DNA from: Pedobacter riviphilus
GTDB lineage: Bacteria > Bacteroidota > Bacteroidia > Sphingobacteriales > Sphingobacteriaceae
DNA length: 64,000 nt
Direction of reading: 5' to 3'
NCBI RefSeq assembly: GCF_014692875.1
Contig: NZ_CP061171.1
Span: 5,642,001 to 5,706,000, forward strand
The position numbers were made by a program, and so were the translations under genes. Below are positions 18,593-27,760 of the stretch, piece by piece. The notes below the pieces were generated by a model that did no database searches, had not been told where the DNA came from, and was given only the letters and a program-made list of their open reading frames with translations. Position 1 is the stretch's first letter; every line of letters begins with the position of its first letter.

Positions 18593-19300
18593 ATGACGAA
18601 GATGCAAGATAATACTCATTCAGAACCTTCTACCTTCAACCTTACGCCTTCTGCCTCAATAAAGGCCTGTCTCTTCGATTTAGACGGTGTACTTGTAGAT
18701 ACTGCAGTTTATCATTATAAAGCCTGGAAACGCTTGGCCAATACCATGGGTTTCGATTTTACAGAAGAACAGAACGAACAGTTGAAAGGCGTTAGTCGCG
18801 TAGAAAGTTTAAATAAGATTCTCGCCTGGGGTGGAGTAGATAAAACCGATGCCGAAAAAGAAGAGCTTGCTGGTTTAAAAAACAGCTGGTATGTAGAGAT
18901 GATTACTAAAATGACACCGGCCGAAGTTTTACCGGGAACGGTTGATTTCTTGACAGCAATTCACAAAGCCGGTTACAAATTGGCCTTGGGCTCGGCAAGT
19001 AAAAACTCGGGAATTATTTTAGAAAAAACTGATCTTGCTCATTTCTTCGACGAAATAGTTGATGGAAACATGGTCACCAAATCAAAACCCGAGCCTGAAG
19101 TATTTTTAAAAGGAGCCGAACTTTTAGGTTTTGCACCTAATGAATGTGTGGTTTTTGAAGATGCTGTTGCTGGTGTAGAAGCCGCAAAAAGAGGTGGCAT
19201 GAAAGCCATCGGTATAGGCGAAAAAAGCGTGCTTAGCCAGGCAGATGTGGTAGTAAGCGGATTAGACAAATTAACAGTTAAAGACCTAGAAGAGTTGTAA
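18593..19300 (+). CDS. pgmB: Beta-phosphoglucomutase (HAD superfamily)
   Basis: 235 residues from the ATG at 18593; the open frame reaches a TTG at 18557 that lies in repeat sequence and is not used here. HAD motif I is CLFDLDGVLVDT with the nucleophile and acid/base Asp pair, the cap domain contains LKGVSRVESLNKIL, motif II is LGSASKN, the Lys is in TKSKPEPEVF, and motif IV is VFEDAVAGVEAAKRGG. It converts beta-glucose 1-phosphate, the product of the GH65 phosphorylase next door, to glucose 6-phosphate in the cytoplasm. The first ~22 residues are an extension not usual for PgmB and are encoded by repeat-like DNA (ccttctaccttcaacctt), so a repeat may have been captured at the 5' end. Confidence 0.92.
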   Translation: MTKMQDNTHSEPSTFNLTPSASIKACLFDLDGVLVDTAVYHYKAWKRLANTMGFDFTEEQNEQLKGVSRVESLNKILAWGGVDKTDAEKEELAGLKNSWYVEMITKMTPAEVLPGTVDFLTAIHKAGYKLALGSASKNSGIILEKTDLAHFFDEIVDGNMVTKSKPEPEVFLKGAELLGFAPNECVVFEDAVAGVEAAKRGGMKAIGIGEKSVLSQADVVVSGLDKLTVKDLEEL

Positions 19301-19345
19301 AAGAGTAGCTATTATCAAGTAGTAAGTATCAAAAAGTAAATTTAT

Positions 19346-19400
19346 CTTGATACGCGATACTAATTACTTGATACTAGTTACTCGCTACTTGATACTAAAT
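19346..19400 (+). repeat. 21-bp tandem repeat with cttgatac units
   Basis: cttgatac starts at 19346, 19367 and 19388, exactly 21 bp apart, with partly conserved filler (gatacta, ttact). Related words occur at 18556, 18577 and 49552. The last unit ends at the GH65 start codon. Confidence 0.7.
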
Positions 19401-21719
19401 ATGAAAAATTACATTAAAGCAGATGAGTGGAATATTATCGAAGAAGGCTTTGATCCACATTTAAATAAAATTTCAGAAAGTATTTTCAGTTTGGGTAATG
19501 GCCGTATGGGTCAGCGCGCCAATTTCGAAGAAACTTATACCGGAGAAACCCTACTAGGGAATTACGTTGCAGGTGTTTATTATCCAGATAAAACCCGTGT
19601 GGGATGGTGGAAAAACGGGTATCCGGAATATTTCGCAAAAGTATTGAATGCTGCAAATTGGGTAGGTATTGAAGTAAAGCTAGACGATGAAATTCTTGAT
19701 TTAGCAACAGCGGAGGTAAGTGATTTTAAACGTGTGCTGAACATGCACGCAGGATATTTAGAGCGGACCTTTACGGCGAAATTAAAAAGCGGTAAAACCC
19801 TAAAAGTTAAATCAACCCGTTTTTGCAGCATCGCTGATGATGAAGTTGGTGCCATCCGTTATAGTATTACGCCATTAAATTTCGATGGTAGATTAACATT
19901 AATGCCTTTTATTGATGGCGATGTTAAAAATCAGGACAGCAACTACGACGAAAAATTCTGGGATAAAATTGCAGATGAAATTTCTGGAATGGAAGCTTAC
20001 CTTAAACTAAGGACAAAGAAAACAGCGTTTGAAGTTTGTACAGGGAGTAATATCGAACTGTATAAAAATGCGGAGAAATTAAATATCAGCCCGGATGCAG
20101 TTCGAAAAGAGAAATTTGTTGGACAAACTTTTTCTCTTGATGTTAAAGCACATGAAGAGATCACTTTGGTTAAAATCGCAGCGAATTTATCTTCAGAAAA
20201 TTACCCAAAAGAATCACTTTTAAAAGAAACAAAATCGGTAATTGCGAAAGCATCTGGCAAAGGTTTCGATACTTTATTAAAAGAGCAAACTGAAGCCTGG
20301 GCAAGCAAGTGGGAAGAAAGCGACATCATTATCGAAGGTGATGTTTCGGCTCAACAGGCTATCCGCTTTAATATTTTTCAGCTTTTTCAAACCTATACCG
20401 GTAAAGATGACCGATTGAACATTGGTCCGAAAGGTTTTACGGGCGAAAAATATGGCGGATCAACTTATTGGGATACTGAGGCTTATTGCGTGCCGTTTTA
20501 TCTGGCAACTGCTCCGCAGGAAGTAAGTAAAAACCTGTTGGTGTATCGCCATAAACAATTGGGTAAAGCAATCGAAAACGCTGCGAAACTAGGTTTTTCA
20601 GCTGGTGCAGCGTTGTATCCCATGGTAACGATGAACGGTGAAGAATGCCATAACGAGTGGGAAATTACTTTCGAAGAAATCCACCGTAATGGCGCCATTG
20701 CCTTTGCCATTTTTAATTATATCCGTTATACTGGAGATGAAAGTTATCTTTCTGATTTCGGTTTAGAGGTATTGATCGGCATTGCCCGTTTCTGGAAACA
20801 ACGGGTAAACTGGAGCAACGATAAGCAGCAATACGTAATGCTTGGAGTAACGGGGCCAAATGAATACGAAAATAACGTAAATAACAATTGGTACACGAAT
20901 ATTCTGGCTACATGGTGTATGAAATATGCAACCGAAGCAGCCAAAATTGTAAAAATACAGCGGCCTGAAAAATACCATAGTCTGTTAAAAAGCTTAAATT
21001 TCGATCAAAAGGAATTTACTGATTGGGCCGATATCATCGAGAAAATGTATTATCCGCAAGATGAAAAAATGGGCATTTTCTTACAACAGGATGGATATCT
21101 AGATAAGGAACAAACTTTAGTAAAAGATCTGCCTGCAAGCGAAAGACCGATTAACCAAAAATGGAGCTGGGACAGGATTTTACGTTCGTGTTTTATTAAG
21201 CAAGCCGATGTTTTACAAGGTTTATATTTCTTTGAAGAAAATTACGATCTGGATACATTAAAACGCAACTTCGATTTTTATGAGCCTCGTACTGTACACG
21301 AAAGTTCATTGTCGCCTTGTGTACATAGTATTTTGGCCGCTAAATTAAACGACGAGGCCCGTGCTTACGAATTTTATTTGCGTACTGCCCGTTTAGACTT
21401 GGATGATTATAACAACGATACCGAAGATGGTTTGCACATCACTTCTATGGCCGGCACCTGGATGAGCGTGGTAGAAGGCTTTGCAGGTATGCGTGTACGC
21501 GATGGTAAATTGCAGTTTAATCCTTTCTTGCCAGGCAAATGGAAATCTTTTTCATTTACCATCGGCTTCAGGGGAGCTACCTTAAAGGTTAATATTACCG
21601 AAAGCGGTATCAGTATTAAAAACAATGCAGCCATTGATTTAGAAATCGGTATCAGAAACCAGCTTTATAAATTGGCCGGAAATACCGAAATTGAAGTAAA
21701 TAATGCAGAGTTGGTATGA
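19401..21719 (+). CDS. GH65 family glycoside phosphorylase, probably maltose phosphorylase
   Basis: 772 residues from the ATG at 19401; the frame extends to a TTG at 19347 within the 21-bp tandem repeat, which is unlikely to be the start. The N-terminal beta-sandwich begins YIKADEWNIIEEGFDP, and the (alpha/alpha)6 barrel contains GSTYWDTEAYCVPFYLATAP and TGPNEYENNVNNNWYTN, where Glu488 is the expected general acid. C-terminal HITSMAGTWMSVVEGFAGMR contributes the phosphate-binding area. The enzyme would split maltose with phosphate into glucose and beta-glucose 1-phosphate in the cytoplasm. Trehalose or kojibiose phosphorylases are also GH65, but the neighbouring pgmB, GH13 and MFS genes favour maltose. 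Its stop overlaps the next possible ATG by 4 bp. Confidence 0.9.
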   Translation: MKNYIKADEWNIIEEGFDPHLNKISESIFSLGNGRMGQRANFEETYTGETLLGNYVAGVYYPDKTRVGWWKNGYPEYFAKVLNAANWVGIEVKLDDEILDLATAEVSDFKRVLNMHAGYLERTFTAKLKSGKTLKVKSTRFCSIADDEVGAIRYSITPLNFDGRLTLMPFIDGDVKNQDSNYDEKFWDKIADEISGMEAYLKLRTKKTAFEVCTGSNIELYKNAEKLNISPDAVRKEKFVGQTFSLDVKAHEEITLVKIAANLSSENYPKESLLKETKSVIAKASGKGFDTLLKEQTEAWASKWEESDIIIEGDVSAQQAIRFNIFQLFQTYTGKDDRLNIGPKGFTGEKYGGSTYWDTEAYCVPFYLATAPQEVSKNLLVYRHKQLGKAIENAAKLGFSAGAALYPMVTMNGEECHNEWEITFEEIHRNGAIAFAIFNYIRYTGDESYLSDFGLEVLIGIARFWKQRVNWSNDKQQYVMLGVTGPNEYENNVNNNWYTNILATWCMKYATEAAKIVKIQRPEKYHSLLKSLNFDQKEFTDWADIIEKMYYPQDEKMGIFLQQDGYLDKEQTLVKDLPASERPINQKWSWDRILRSCFIKQADVLQGLYFFEENYDLDTLKRNFDFYEPRTVHESSLSPCVHSILAAKLNDEARAYEFYLRTARLDLDDYNNDTEDGLHITSMAGTWMSVVEGFAGMRVRDGKLQFNPFLPGKWKSFSFTIGFRGATLKVNITESGISIKNNAAIDLEIGIRNQLYKLAGNTEIEVNNAELV

Positions 21720-23557
21720 TTGTGGAAGTAAAATGTGAAATGGAAAACGGATGGAGATTTGCCTCAACTGATCGTCATTGCGAGGAACGAAGCAATCTTA
21801 ATGCAGTAGCCTATATTTTGGCAATTTTCTGTTTACTTATTTCATTATCATCTTTTGCACAAAAACAGCGTACAAAAATGAACGATAAACAGATCGTTAT
21901 TTATCAGTTATTGCCCCGCTTATTTGGGAATAAAAATACAACTAATGCCCCTTACGGAACCATCGAACAAAATGGTTCCGGTAAGTTTAACGATATTACC
22001 GAAAAAGCTTTAGATGGCATAAAAGAACTCCATGTAAATTATGTTTGGTATACGGGTGTACTTGCCCATGCGAGCTTAACCGATTATGCTGCCTATGGAA
22101 TTAAACCTGATGATGCCGATGTGGTAAAGGGTAGAGCGGGTTCACCTTATGCCATCCGCGATTATTACGATGTAGATCCCGATCTGGCTGTTGATGTTAA
22201 AAACAGAATGAAAGAGTTTGAAGCACTTGTGAAAAGAACACATGCTAAAAACTTAAAAGTGCTGATCGATTTTGTTCCCAATCATGTTGCCAGAAGCTAT
22301 CATTCTTATGCAAAACCAAAAAATGCATTCGATTTTGGTGCCAAAGACGATGTGAGCAAAGCTTTTAGTCCTAAAAATGATTTTTATTACATTCCAGGGC
22401 AACATTTTGTGGTTCCAGCCGGTGGACAAAAAACGCCACTTTCGACAATTCAGGATGATCAGTTTAATGAAACCCCTGCTAAGGCTACAGGGAATAATGT
22501 TTTCTCCGCCACTCCTAAGTACGACGATTGGTACGAAACCATTAAGTTGAATTATGGTGTAGATTATCAGAGCGGTGAAAAACAATATTTTGATCCCATT
22601 CCACCGGTTTGGCTAAAAATGTGTGATATTTTAACCTACTGGACCAATAAAGGGGTAGATGGCTTTAGATGTGATATGGCCGAAATGGTGCCTATTGCTT
22701 TTTGGAACTGGGTCATTCCACAGGTTAAAAAAGTGAATCCTGATTTAATTTTTATCGGAGAAGCCTACAACCCAAAAGTTTACAAGCAATATTTAGATGA
22801 AGGCAAATTCGATTACCTCTATGATAAAGTGGGTTTATACGATGGACTTAAAAAACTGGTCAGAAATGAACCAACTGCAGATGTAGCAGCGATTAAACAT
22901 GCGTGGCAGGTAGAGTGTGCGGGTTTTGGCAATCGCATGTTGCGCTTTTTAGAAAATCACGATGAGGAGCGCATTGCATCGGCCGGATTTGCGGGCAGTG
23001 CTGAACTGGCTTTACCGGCCATGGTTGTTTCGGCAACATTGGGCTCAGGTCCGGTGATGCTTTATTTTGGTCAGGAAGTTGGCGAGCCGGGAAAAGGACG
23101 AGAAGGATTTGGTGGCGACGACAACAGAACCACTATCTTCGATTATTGGGGTGTTCCAAGCCATCAGAAATGGATGAATAATGGTGCTTTTGACGGTAAA
23201 CAATTAACTGAAAATGAACAGAAACTACGTGCTTATTATCAACAGTTATTAAAAGTTACTTCAACAAGCGATGCGGTAATAAATGGTGAGATTTATGAGG
23301 TGCCCGCTGCTGGGAATATGAATAAGCGTATGTATGCTTTTATCCGTTACTCTGGCAAACAACGTTTATTGGTAGTGGCCAATTTTGATCGGACACAAAC
23401 CTTAACCGCCAATATCGAAATCCCTGATCAGATTTTGAAAGTTAAACATTCATCTCCGGTTACGGATCTGTTAACAGACAGAAAATTAAATATCCCGGCA
23501 GGAACAAGTATACCCGTAACCCTTACACCCGTTAGCGCACAGGTGATTGAATTTTAA
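21716..23557 (+). CDS. GH13 alpha-amylase family enzyme with a repeat inserted at its 5' end
   Basis: 613 residues if started at the ATG overlapping the GH65 stop (ATGA); ATG 21740 is an alternative, and ATG 21878 would lose the export signal (ILAIFCLLISLSSFAQ, residues ~38-53). Residues ~20-28 read DRHCEERSN, the translation of a CGTCATTGCGA repeat at 21773-21797, so the sequence before the signal is repeat-derived. The GH13 barrel starts at QIVIYQLLPRLFG; region I is LIDFVPNHVARSYH, region II VDGFRCDMAEM, region III FIGEAYNP and region IV FLENHDEERIA, all with the expected Asp/Glu/Asp. It probably acts on maltodextrins in the periplasm. Exact start and export therefore need care. Confidence 0.87.
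   Translation: MIVEVKCEMENGWRFASTDRHCEERSNLNAVAYILAIFCLLISLSSFAQKQRTKMNDKQIVIYQLLPRLFGNKNTTNAPYGTIEQNGSGKFNDITEKALDGIKELHVNYVWYTGVLAHASLTDYAAYGIKPDDADVVKGRAGSPYAIRDYYDVDPDLAVDVKNRMKEFEALVKRTHAKNLKVLIDFVPNHVARSYHSYAKPKNAFDFGAKDDVSKAFSPKNDFYYIPGQHFVVPAGGQKTPLSTIQDDQFNETPAKATGNNVFSATPKYDDWYETIKLNYGVDYQSGEKQYFDPIPPVWLKMCDILTYWTNKGVDGFRCDMAEMVPIAFWNWVIPQVKKVNPDLIFIGEAYNPKVYKQYLDEGKFDYLYDKVGLYDGLKKLVRNEPTADVAAIKHAWQVECAGFGNRMLRFLENHDEERIASAGFAGSAELALPAMVVSATLGSGPVMLYFGQEVGEPGKGREGFGGDDNRTTIFDYWGVPSHQKWMNNGAFDGKQLTENEQKLRAYYQQLLKVTSTSDAVINGEIYEVPAAGNMNKRMYAFIRYSGKQRLLVVANFDRTQTLTANIEIPDQILKVKHSSPVTDLLTDRKLNIPAGTSIPVTLTPVSAQVIEF
21773..21797 (+). repeat. CGTCATTGCGA repeat inside a coding frame
   Basis: cgtcattgcgaggaacgaag followed by caatc is the compact form of the repeat seen at 6500-6546. 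Here it is in frame within the 5' end of the GH13 gene and encodes RHCEERSN. Confidence 0.85.
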
Positions 23558-23571
23558 GATAAAAAAATGAA

Positions 23572-23678
23572 TTAACCGCAATGAACGCCAAGTGCTTCGC
23601 AAAGTAAGCAGAGATCTGATTTCAATTTCCGCTTTGCGCCTCTTTGCTTCTTCGCTCTGTGCCCTTTGCGGTTAAAAA
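23572..23678. repeat. Imperfect inverted repeat of the AACCGCAA...TTTGCGGTT type
   Basis: aaccgcaatgaacgcc near 23574 faces gtgccctttgcggtt near 23660, with cttcgcaaag and gctttgcgcctctttgc between them. The pattern is a common Bacteroidota intergenic repeat; it lies between the GH13 and MFS genes. Confidence 0.5.
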
Positions 23679-23692
23679 CTAAACCAAATAAA

Positions 23693-25069
23693 ATGAGCTT
23701 AAAAACAGTATTCGAGAACCCGAAATTAACACTCGTACAGATTATCAACATGAGCGTTGGTTTTTTTGGTATCCAGTTCGGTTGGGATTTACAGCGTGCC
23801 AACATGGGCCGCATTTACGAAAACCTTGGTGCCAATCCAGATCAGGTTCCATTATTGTTTTTGGCCGCGCCCTTAACGGGTTTATTGGTACAACCAATCA
23901 TTGGTTACCTGAGCGATCGTACCTGGCATCCAAAATGGGGCAGAAGAAGGCCTTATTTTATGATTGGTGCCATTGTGAGCAGTATAGCGCTGATTTTTAT
24001 GCCACATAGCAGTGCTTTATGGATGGCTGCGGGATTACTCTGGATTTTAGATGTTTTTGGCAACATTGCAATGGAACCTTTCCGCGCTTTTGTTACCGAT
24101 AAATTACCCGATAGCCAGGTTAACCGGGGGTTTATTATGCAGAGTATGATGATTGGTTTAGGTGGGAGTGTGGCCTCGGCCTTACCGTGGATTATGAACA
24201 ATGTATTCCACTTAACCAATACCGCAGAACAAGGAAGTATTCCAGAAAACGTAAAATTTTCTTTTTACATAGGTGCTTTTTTCTTCTTCGCCGCGGTGTT
24301 ATGGACGGTTTTTACCACTAAAGAATATCCACCTCAGGATGTAGATTTTAAAGAAAAAGTAAAAGAAAGCAATAAAGGTTTTGGCGGTGGTGCAAGGGAA
24401 ATTTTTTCTGCCTTGAAGAATATGCCTAAAAGAATGCAGATTGTTTCTTTGGTTCAGTTTTTTACCTGGCCAGGTTTGTTTTTAATGTGGTTCTATTATA
24501 CTACGGCTGTTGCTGTTAATGTTTTTGGTGGTAAAGATGCTGCTGATCCGGTTTATGCACAGGGAGCAGATTTTGGTAGCTTAACACTCGCTTATTACAG
24601 CGTAATTACTTTTCTATTTGCACTGGTGTTACCAAAAATTGCCGATACCTTGGGACGCAAAACCACACATGCCCTTTGTTTAACCTGTGGCGCCATTGGT
24701 TTGATCAGCGTGGCCTGGGTGCATGATAAAAACATGTTGTATCTGTGTATGACGGGCGTAGGTATTGCCTGGGCAAGTATCCTTTCTATGCCATACGCCA
24801 TGTTAAGCGGATCTTTACCCAAAGATAAAATCGGAATTTACATGGGCATTTTCAACTTTTTTATTGTATTGCCAGAGATTATTGCCTCCTTAGGCTTTGG
24901 TTGGTTAATGCGTAATGTACTCCATAACGATAGGCTTTTGGCAGTTCAACTGGGCGGAGGCTTAATGATTTTAGCTGCTGTAATCTGTTATGTATTTATC
25001 CGCGAACCAAAGAAAACTGACGAAGTCTTGGCTTCAAAGCTTGGAGTAGAAGAAAATAGATCTGTATAA
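23693..25069 (+). CDS. MFS sugar transporter (maltose/maltodextrin, GPH/SUC type)
   Basis: 458 residues from the ATG at 23693; an upstream TTG at 23666 falls in repeat sequence and is not used. About 12 membrane segments are visible. The signature loop SDRTWHPKWGRRRPYFMIGA between segments 2 and 3, the early INMSVGFFGIQFGWDLQRANMGRIY stretch (given in parts: FGIQFGWDLQRANMGRIY) and ADTLGRKTTHAL at the centre match proton-coupled disaccharide carriers related to plant sucrose and bacterial maltose symporters. It would move maltose or short maltodextrins from the periplasm to the cytoplasmic GH65/PgmB pair. Its position between two GH13 genes of the locus supports that role; the precise substrate is inferred. 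Confidence 0.9.
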   Translation: MSLKTVFENPKLTLVQIINMSVGFFGIQFGWDLQRANMGRIYENLGANPDQVPLLFLAAPLTGLLVQPIIGYLSDRTWHPKWGRRRPYFMIGAIVSSIALIFMPHSSALWMAAGLLWILDVFGNIAMEPFRAFVTDKLPDSQVNRGFIMQSMMIGLGGSVASALPWIMNNVFHLTNTAEQGSIPENVKFSFYIGAFFFFAAVLWTVFTTKEYPPQDVDFKEKVKESNKGFGGGAREIFSALKNMPKRMQIVSLVQFFTWPGLFLMWFYYTTAVAVNVFGGKDAADPVYAQGADFGSLTLAYYSVITFLFALVLPKIADTLGRKTTHALCLTCGAIGLISVAWVHDKNMLYLCMTGVGIAWASILSMPYAMLSGSLPKDKIGIYMGIFNFFIVLPEIIASLGFGWLMRNVLHNDRLLAVQLGGGLMILAAVICYVFIREPKKTDEVLASKLGVEENRSV

Positions 25070-25079
25070 ACCATTCCTT

Positions 25080-25220
25080 GGTCTGTGTCCCCACAGACCA
25101 ATAAGATATAAATAGGTCAATATAAGATATCAAATAGATCAGTTTAATAAATCCATAGTTATTCCATGGTCTGTGTCCCCACAGACCACCAACATTTCGG
25201 TTTGTGGGGACACAAACCGA
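25080..25220. repeat. Cluster of three GTGTCCCCAC-type hairpins
   Basis: Two identical palindromes (25080-25099 and 25168-25187, each ggtctgtgtccccacagacc) and a third hairpin in the opposite sense (25197-25220; tcggtttgtg/cacaaaccga, 10 bp, loop ggga) fill the gap between the MFS and SusG-like genes. They could slow RNA decay or terminate; no T tract follows. Confidence 0.75.
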
Positions 25221-25260
25221 GGAGATAAACTGTGCCTGTAAATCATAAATCCCTAGCCAA

Positions 25261-27144
25261 ATGAAAAAAATAATTTATCTATTGCTATTGATAGTAGCGT
25301 TTAATAGCGCCTGTAAAAAAGCATCTACAGATGGTGGCATAGAGCCAACGCCAACCAATCAAACAGCAGCTTTACCTGCCGGAGCCAAAGATGGAGCGGT
25401 ATTTATCAATAACGGAACATCGGCTATTGTAACACTTTATGCACCCGGTAAAAAATCGGTATCGTTGATCGGTGAATTTAACGATTGGTCAACCACGACC
25501 TTACCCATGAAAAATACACCAGATGGAAATTATTGGTGGATTCAGATAGATAACTTAAACCCAAATACAGAATATGCCTATCAGTTTTATGTAGATGGAA
25601 ACTTAAAAGTTGCCGATCCTTATTGCGAAAAAGTACTCGATCCTGATAATGATAAATACATTACTGCAGCAACGTATCCAAATTTAAAAGTCTATCCAAC
25701 AGGTAAAACAACAGGAATTGTAAGTGTAATGCAAGCTAATCAGCCACTTTATACTTGGAAAAATGCCAGCTTTTCCCGTCCCACTAAAGATAACCTGGTC
25801 ATTTACGAATTGCTCATCCGCGATTTTACCGCCGATCATAATTATGCATCAACCTTGGCCAAACTCGATTATTTAACGGGTTTGGGCATAAACGCAATTG
25901 AGTTAATGCCGATAAACGAATTTGAAGGTAATTTAAGCTGGGGCTACAATCCGTCGTTTTATTTTGCACCCGATAAATATTATGGTACCAAAACGGCTTT
26001 GCAAAACTTTATTGACGAATGCCATGGCCGCGGCATTGCCGTAATTATGGATATGGTATTAAATCATTCTTTTGGCCAATCGCCTATGGTGCAATTGTAT
26101 TTCGATGGCTCAAAACCTACTGCAAATAGTCCGTGGTTTAATGTTGATGCCAAACATCCTTTTAATGTGGGTTACGATTTTAACCATGAAAGCCAAGCCA
26201 CCAAAAAATTCTCGAAAGATGTAATGAAATTTTGGATGCAGCAATACAAAATTGATGGCTTCCGTTTCGACCTTTCCAAAGGGTTTACCCAGAAATCGTC
26301 GACCGATGATGCACAGTTTAGACTTTATGATGCAAGCCGCATTGCGATCTGGAAAGATTATAATGGTTATATCAAGAGTATTGATCCTAATTTTTACGTG
26401 ATTTTAGAACACTTTGCCGAAGAATCGGAAGAAAAAGTTTTGGCCGATGATGGTATGATGCTTTGGAACAACATGAATTACAATATGAACGAGGCAACCA
26501 TGGGTTGGTTAGATAATTCTAATTTTCAATGGGGTTTTTATGCCAATCATGGGTTTGCCAAGTCAGAGAACTTGGTTGGATATAGCGAAAGTCACGACGA
26601 GGAGCGGTTAAACTTTAAGAATATTACCTATGGAAATGCTTCAGGTAGTTATGTAATTAAAGGAAATTTAGCCACCTCATTAAAAAGGGAAGAATTGGTA
26701 GCTGCATTTTTATTTAGTATCCCTGGTCCGAAAATGATCTGGCAGTTTGGCGAGCTTGGTTACGATATCAACATCGATTTTAATGGAAGAACGGGTGAAA
26801 AACCGATTAAATGGGATTATTATACAGATCCTAACCGTAAAGCTTTGTACGATGCTTATGCCAGATTGATCAGGCTGAAAAAGAACAACAGTATTTTTAA
26901 TTCAACAAACTCCACCTATAGTCTTGCCGGAGGAGTCAAATACATTAAATTAATAGAAGGAGCAAATACGGTTGTAGTAGTAGGCAATTTTGATGTAGTA
27001 AATCAAACCGCTAATATCGATTTCGGATCGGCCGGTGCCTGGGTTGATGCGATAGGAAGCAGCATTAACCTTTCATCAAATAGCTATAACAGAACTTTAG
27101 CACCGGGAGAATATCACATTTTTAGTAAGGCAGCTTTAAAGTAA
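25261..27144 (+). CDS. Surface SusG-like GH13 alpha-amylase lipoprotein with N-terminal E-set domain
   Basis: 627 residues with a lipoprotein signal (VAFNSACKK, Cys near 18), so probably on the outer face of the outer membrane. Residues ~40-125 form a CBM48/E-set-like module (SVSLIGEFNDWSTTTLPM, YAYQFYVDG). The barrel follows: region I VIMDMVLNHSFG, region II IDGFRFDLSKGF (nucleophile Asp), region III VILEHFAEE (acid/base Glu), region IV YSESHDEERL (Asp). A C-terminal beta domain ends at GEYHIFSK. It would make the first cuts in starch or glycogen outside the cell, feeding SusCD, the job SusG does in Bacteroides. It closes the locus; 116 bp of hairpin repeats precede it and it may be partly uncoupled from the upstream genes. 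Confidence 0.9.
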   Translation: MKKIIYLLLLIVAFNSACKKASTDGGIEPTPTNQTAALPAGAKDGAVFINNGTSAIVTLYAPGKKSVSLIGEFNDWSTTTLPMKNTPDGNYWWIQIDNLNPNTEYAYQFYVDGNLKVADPYCEKVLDPDNDKYITAATYPNLKVYPTGKTTGIVSVMQANQPLYTWKNASFSRPTKDNLVIYELLIRDFTADHNYASTLAKLDYLTGLGINAIELMPINEFEGNLSWGYNPSFYFAPDKYYGTKTALQNFIDECHGRGIAVIMDMVLNHSFGQSPMVQLYFDGSKPTANSPWFNVDAKHPFNVGYDFNHESQATKKFSKDVMKFWMQQYKIDGFRFDLSKGFTQKSSTDDAQFRLYDASRIAIWKDYNGYIKSIDPNFYVILEHFAEESEEKVLADDGMMLWNNMNYNMNEATMGWLDNSNFQWGFYANHGFAKSENLVGYSESHDEERLNFKNITYGNASGSYVIKGNLATSLKREELVAAFLFSIPGPKMIWQFGELGYDINIDFNGRTGEKPIKWDYYTDPNRKALYDAYARLIRLKKNNSIFNSTNSTYSLAGGVKYIKLIEGANTVVVVGNFDVVNQTANIDFGSAGAWVDAIGSSINLSSNSYNRTLAPGEYHIFSKAALK

Positions 27145-27205
27145 AAATCTGTAGGCAATAATCTTGTTGTTTTTAGTTAATATTGTGATAACAACTAACA
27201 GGTTA

Positions 27206-27760
27206 ATGAGCAGTAAACTAACGCATCACTTATTATGGGAACGGTTACGGGTTGGCGATAAAGATGCGTTTTTTGATCTGTATGCAGCGCTTTATTATCC
27301 ACTTGTTAATTTCGGTATCAGGGTTTGTGCCGATGCCGATACTGCCAGTGAAGCTACAGATCTTGTTTTTACCACCATTTGGGAGAAACACGAAAGCTTA
27401 ACCCGTGTTGATCATGTTGAAGCCTATCTGCGTACCTTTCTTAAGCGCAAATTGCTCAGGATATTGGAAAGAAAGCGCAAAATTAACGATGCGCTTTTTA
27501 ATGCCGGGGCCGATGGCGATTGGATGGAAATGAGCTACGAAGAGTTTATTGTTAAGGTGCAAAGCGACGAACTGGTGCAGCATCAGCTCAAAAATGCATT
27601 GGAAAAACTCACCTTTAAGCAAAAACAGCTCATCCATTTAAAATTTTTTGAAGGTTTAAGCTATGAGCAGATTGCCGAACAAAGCAACCAGACGATAAAA
27701 ACGGCGTATAATACCATTTACGATGCGCTTAAAATCCTGAGAAAAGAATTTAATACATAA
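27206..27760 (+). CDS. ECF-type RNA polymerase sigma factor
   Basis: 184 residues from the ATG at 27206; the frame reaches a TTG at 27164 but the ATG gives the usual start. Region 2 is GDKDAFFDLYAALYYPLVNFG through VFTTIWEKHESL (cited in parts), and region 4 is LKNALEKLTFKQKQLIHLKF, FFEGLSYEQIAEQSNQTIKT and TIYDALKILRKEF, a typical helix-turn-helix. This is the FecI-like/Bacteroidota SusC-linked group. It would direct polymerase to the STN-SusC operon when its anti-sigma FecR, encoded downstream, releases it after substrate binding. Unusually, 791 bp of repeat elements lie between this gene and fecR, whereas such pairs are generally close together. Confidence 0.9.
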   Translation: MSSKLTHHLLWERLRVGDKDAFFDLYAALYYPLVNFGIRVCADADTASEATDLVFTTIWEKHESLTRVDHVEAYLRTFLKRKLLRILERKRKINDALFNAGADGDWMEMSYEEFIVKVQSDELVQHQLKNALEKLTFKQKQLIHLKFFEGLSYEQIAEQSNQTIKTAYNTIYDALKILRKEFNT

